A program made the position numbers and the translations under genes. From positions 62,001 to 126,000 of the forward strand of contig NZ_BMYQ01000009.1 in NCBI RefSeq assembly GCF_014652355.1: 64,000 nt of DNA, read 5' to 3'. Under the pieces are notes generated by a model that was not told the origin of the DNA, searched no databases, and saw nothing but the letters and a program-made list of their open reading frames with translations. The stretch's first letter is position 1; each line of letters starts with the position of its first letter. Shown here in pieces: positions 61,832-64,000 of the stretch. The stretch comes from Gemmobacter lanyuensis (GTDB lineage Bacteria > Pseudomonadota > Alphaproteobacteria > Rhodobacterales > Rhodobacteraceae).

Positions 61832-63016
61832 ATGACCGACACCACCCGTCAAGAAGCCGCCGCCGCCCTTGCAGAGGTTGAGCAGATCAACGCCGTCGTC
61901 CTTCCGAAACCCGAAGCCGCCGTCGTGCCGCTGGCCGCGGCCTCCGCCCCGCAGGCCGAAGAGATCCGCCGCCGCATGGCCGAGCTGGACATGGCCAATA
62001 CCCAGTCGATCATCCAGTTCGGGTCGGCCGCCCAGGCCGAGCTGCAGGTGATCAGCCAGCAGATGCTGCAGGATGTGAAGAACAAGGATGTCGGCCCCGC
62101 GGGCGATACGCTGCGCAACATGGTCTCGACGCTCAAGGGTTTTTCCGTGTCCGAGCTGGACGTGCGCCGCGACCGCAGCTGGTGGGAAAAGCTTCTGGGC
62201 CGCACCGCGCCCTATTCGAAATTCGTGGCGAAATACGAAGAGGTCCAGTCCCAGATCGACCGCGTGACCGCGAACCTGATGCAGCATGAACACAAGCTGC
62301 TGAAGGATATCAAATCGCTCGACATGCTCTATGTGAAGACGCTCGATTTCTACAATGAACTCGCGCTCTATATCGCGGCAGGCGAGGCCAAGCTGGCCGA
62401 GCTGGACGCGACCGACATTCCCGCGAAAGAGGCCGCCGTGGCCGCAGCCCCCGAGGCCGATCAGGTGCTGCGCGCGCAAGAGCTGCGCGACCTGCGCGCC
62501 GCGCGCGATGATCTGGAACGCCGGGTCCATGACCTCAAACTCACCCGGCAGGTGACGATGCAGTCGCTGCCCTCGATCCGGCTGGTGCAGGAAAACGACA
62601 AGTCGTTGGTGACCAAGATCAACTCGACGCTGGTCAATACCGTGCCACTGTGGGAAACCCAGCTGGCACAGGCCGTGACCATCCACCGTTCGCGCGAGGC
62701 GGCGGAATCGATCAAGGCCGCCAATGATCTGACGAATGAATTGCTGACCGCCAACGCCCGCAACCTGCAGGAAACCAACCGCATCGTCCGCACCGAGATG
62801 GAGCGCGGCGTCTTTGACATCGAGGCGGTGAAACAGGCCAATGCCACGCTGATCGCCACGATCAACGAAAGCCTGGCCATTGCGGATGAGGGCAAGGCCA
62901 AACGCGCCGCCGCCGAGGCCGATCTGACCCGGATGGAGGCCGAGCTGCGCGACACCCTGTCGGCAGCCCGCTCGCGGCGCGATGGTCTGGGCACGGCAAC
63001 AGGCACAGCCGTCTGA
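61832..63016 (+). CDS. Toxic anion resistance protein (TelA/KlaA family)
   Basis: A 394-residue mostly coiled-coil cytoplasmic protein. The TelA core is visible: MQHEHKLLKDIKSLDMLYVKTLDFYNELALYIAAGE, the DLERRVHDLKLTRQVTMQSLPSIRLVQENDKSLVTKI block and LAQAVTIHRSREAAESIKAANDLTNELL. Members are linked to tellurite, nisin and other envelope stresses. It is 63 bp after the XpaC-like gene and probably in the same operon. Confidence 0.93.
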   Translation: MTDTTRQEAAAALAEVEQINAVVLPKPEAAVVPLAAASAPQAEEIRRRMAELDMANTQSIIQFGSAAQAELQVISQQMLQDVKNKDVGPAGDTLRNMVSTLKGFSVSELDVRRDRSWWEKLLGRTAPYSKFVAKYEEVQSQIDRVTANLMQHEHKLLKDIKSLDMLYVKTLDFYNELALYIAAGEAKLAELDATDIPAKEAAVAAAPEADQVLRAQELRDLRAARDDLERRVHDLKLTRQVTMQSLPSIRLVQENDKSLVTKINSTLVNTVPLWETQLAQAVTIHRSREAAESIKAANDLTNELLTANARNLQETNRIVRTEMERGVFDIEAVKQANATLIATINESLAIADEGKAKRAAAEADLTRMEAELRDTLSAARSRRDGLGTATGTAV

Positions 63017-63033
63017 ACGGACAGGAGACGCGG

Positions 63034-63990
63034 GTGAACGCTGGATGGGTTGCACGGGGCCGCAGGGCCATGACGCTCATGGTGGCCGTGGCGCTGGCGG
63101 GATGCTCGGCCGCGCCCGTCACCTCGCCCGCGCCCCAGCCGCGTCCCCGCCCCAAGGCCGAGGTGCAGACCCCGCCGCCCGTGTCGGCCGAAAGCCGCGC
63201 GCTGGTCGATTATTATGCCCGCGTGCAGGCCGATCTGCTGGCGCAGGGCCTGTTGCGGACGGATGGCGCGGCCAAGGATGCGCCCTTCACCGATACAATG
63301 CTGGCGGAAAACTTCATCCGGGTCGCGCTGTTTGATGAATACCGCCGGAGCCCCACGGGCCTTGTGGCGCAGCAGACCCAAAGCCGCTTGCGCCGGTGGG
63401 AGGCCCCGGTCCGCGTGGGCCTGACCTTCGGCGCCTCGGTTCCGGCCGACCGCCGCGCGACAGACCGCGCGCGCATCGCCTCCTACCTTGCGCGGCTGTC
63501 CTCGATCACCGGCCATCCCATCGCACTGGTGGACCGGGACGCGAACTTCCACCTTCAGATCGTGAATGAGGATGAACGCCGCGCCCTTGGCCCGGAAATC
63601 GCCGCGCGCCTGCCCGACCTCAGCCCGGCAGAGATCCAGGGGCTGACGAACCTGCCGCGCTCCACCTATTGCATCGTCTATGCGCTCTCCGAGGGCAGTT
63701 CCTCGACCTATGCCCGCGCCTTCGCGGTGGTGCGGGCCGAACACCCGGATCTGCTGCGCCTTTCCTGCATCCATGAAGAGATTGCCCAGGGCCTGGGCCT
63801 TGCCAATGACAGCCCGCTCGCCCGCCCGTCGATCTTCAACGACGATGAGGAATTCGCCCTGCTAACCCATCAGGACGAGCTGATGCTGAAGATGCTTTAT
63901 GACCCGCTCTTGCAGCCCGGCATGGGCGCAGCCGAGGCCCGCCCCCTGATCCACGAGCTTGCGACCCGCCTGATCGGCGGCAATAGCTGA
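63034..63990 (+). CDS. DUF2927 lipoprotein
   Basis: A 318-residue protein starting at the GTG at 63034, preceded by GGAGA. A lipobox VALAGC (about C24) follows an Arg-rich n-region. The mature body matches DUF2927: DAPFTDTMLAENFIRVALFDEY, FGASVPADRRATDRARIASYLARLSSITGHPIAL and the C-terminal CIHEEIAQGLGLANDSP with a His-Glu-Glu-containing HEEIAQ motif. The family is of unknown function. It trails the TelA gene by 17 bp. Confidence 0.87.
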   Translation: MNAGWVARGRRAMTLMVAVALAGCSAAPVTSPAPQPRPRPKAEVQTPPPVSAESRALVDYYARVQADLLAQGLLRTDGAAKDAPFTDTMLAENFIRVALFDEYRRSPTGLVAQQTQSRLRRWEAPVRVGLTFGASVPADRRATDRARIASYLARLSSITGHPIALVDRDANFHLQIVNEDERRALGPEIAARLPDLSPAEIQGLTNLPRSTYCIVYALSEGSSSTYARAFAVVRAEHPDLLRLSCIHEEIAQGLGLANDSPLARPSIFNDDEEFALLTHQDELMLKMLYDPLLQPGMGAAEARPLIHELATRLIGGNS

Positions 63991-64000
63991 GAACCATTCT

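Overview
This is a GC-rich stretch of a bacterial chromosome, very probably from the Rhodobacteraceae (Alphaproteobacteria). Several things point there: the gene orders (mraZ-rsmH-ftsL-ftsI-murE-murF-mraY; hisB-hisH/hisA-hisF-hisE; the Anbu peptidase cluster; cobT/cobS), the CarD and FdxA types, a Suv3-like helicase, and above all a small DUF1127 gene followed by a tandem array of RNA hairpins that expose CCUCCUCC loops. Almost everything is chromosomal housekeeping. I see no insertion sequence, prophage, CRISPR array or integron, and all gene assignments rest on reading the sequence without database searches.

Layout. 1-2.7 kb: ychF, a VOC-fold protein and trpA. 2.8-10.5 kb (minus strand): the start of the division and cell-wall (dcw) cluster, mraZ-rsmH-ftsL-ftsI-murE-murF-mraY. 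It has a long structured leader with an internal intrinsic terminator (a likely UpsM-type small RNA) and, farther upstream, 10-bp-phased TGGGA repeats that resemble MraZ boxes. 11.2-12.3 kb: mrp. 12.5-13.3 kb: a heat-shock-type promoter, a DUF1127 gene and ten CCUCCUCC-loop hairpins arranged as five pairs (cuckoo/CcsR-like small RNAs), closed by a terminator. 13.4-17 kb: a BenE-type transporter and a UvrD/PcrA helicase. 17-20.6 kb: pyruvate carboxylase behind a LacI-type palindrome. 20.8-21.2 kb: three identical tRNA-Gly(GCC) genes. 21.3-25 kb: histidine genes hisB, hisH, hisA, hisF, hisE with an antisense DUF2147 gene between hisH and hisA.

25-37 kb: a CoA-binding protein, rlmB, an unusual tRNA-Tyr, a DDAH-type hydrolase, a GT-A-like orphan, an O-acetylhomoserine sulfhydrylase, a SIMPL-domain protein, a 1018-residue protein with pilus/secretion-like ends, and a Kef-type antiporter. 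36-43 kb: cobT/cobS (divergent), carD, fdxA, an S4 RNA-binding protein overlapping a Suv3-like helicase, and a TPR protein. 43-48 kb: SCP2-like protein, alpha/beta hydrolase, and the four-gene Anbu cluster (ATP-grasp, alpha-E, transglutaminase, Anbu). 48.5-54.9 kb: M3 peptidase, LysR regulator, a second DUF1127 protein, a BI-1 family protein, rpmG, a DUF533 protein, RNase P RNA and an AmpD-like amidase. 55-64 kb: an excalibur-like lipoprotein, gatC-gatA, a UPF0173 hydrolase, a small lipoprotein, tadA, an RluB-type pseudouridine synthase, then a 27-residue membrane microprotein in front of an XpaC/TelA pair, and a DUF2927 lipoprotein.

The most notable elements are RNA-level: the five-pair anti-Shine-Dalgarno-like hairpin array behind DUF1127, and the terminator-containing leader of the dcw operon. 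Both resemble systems described in Rhodobacter sphaeroides (CcsR1-4 with CcaF1; UpsM), recalled from memory. The array here has five pairs rather than the four recalled.
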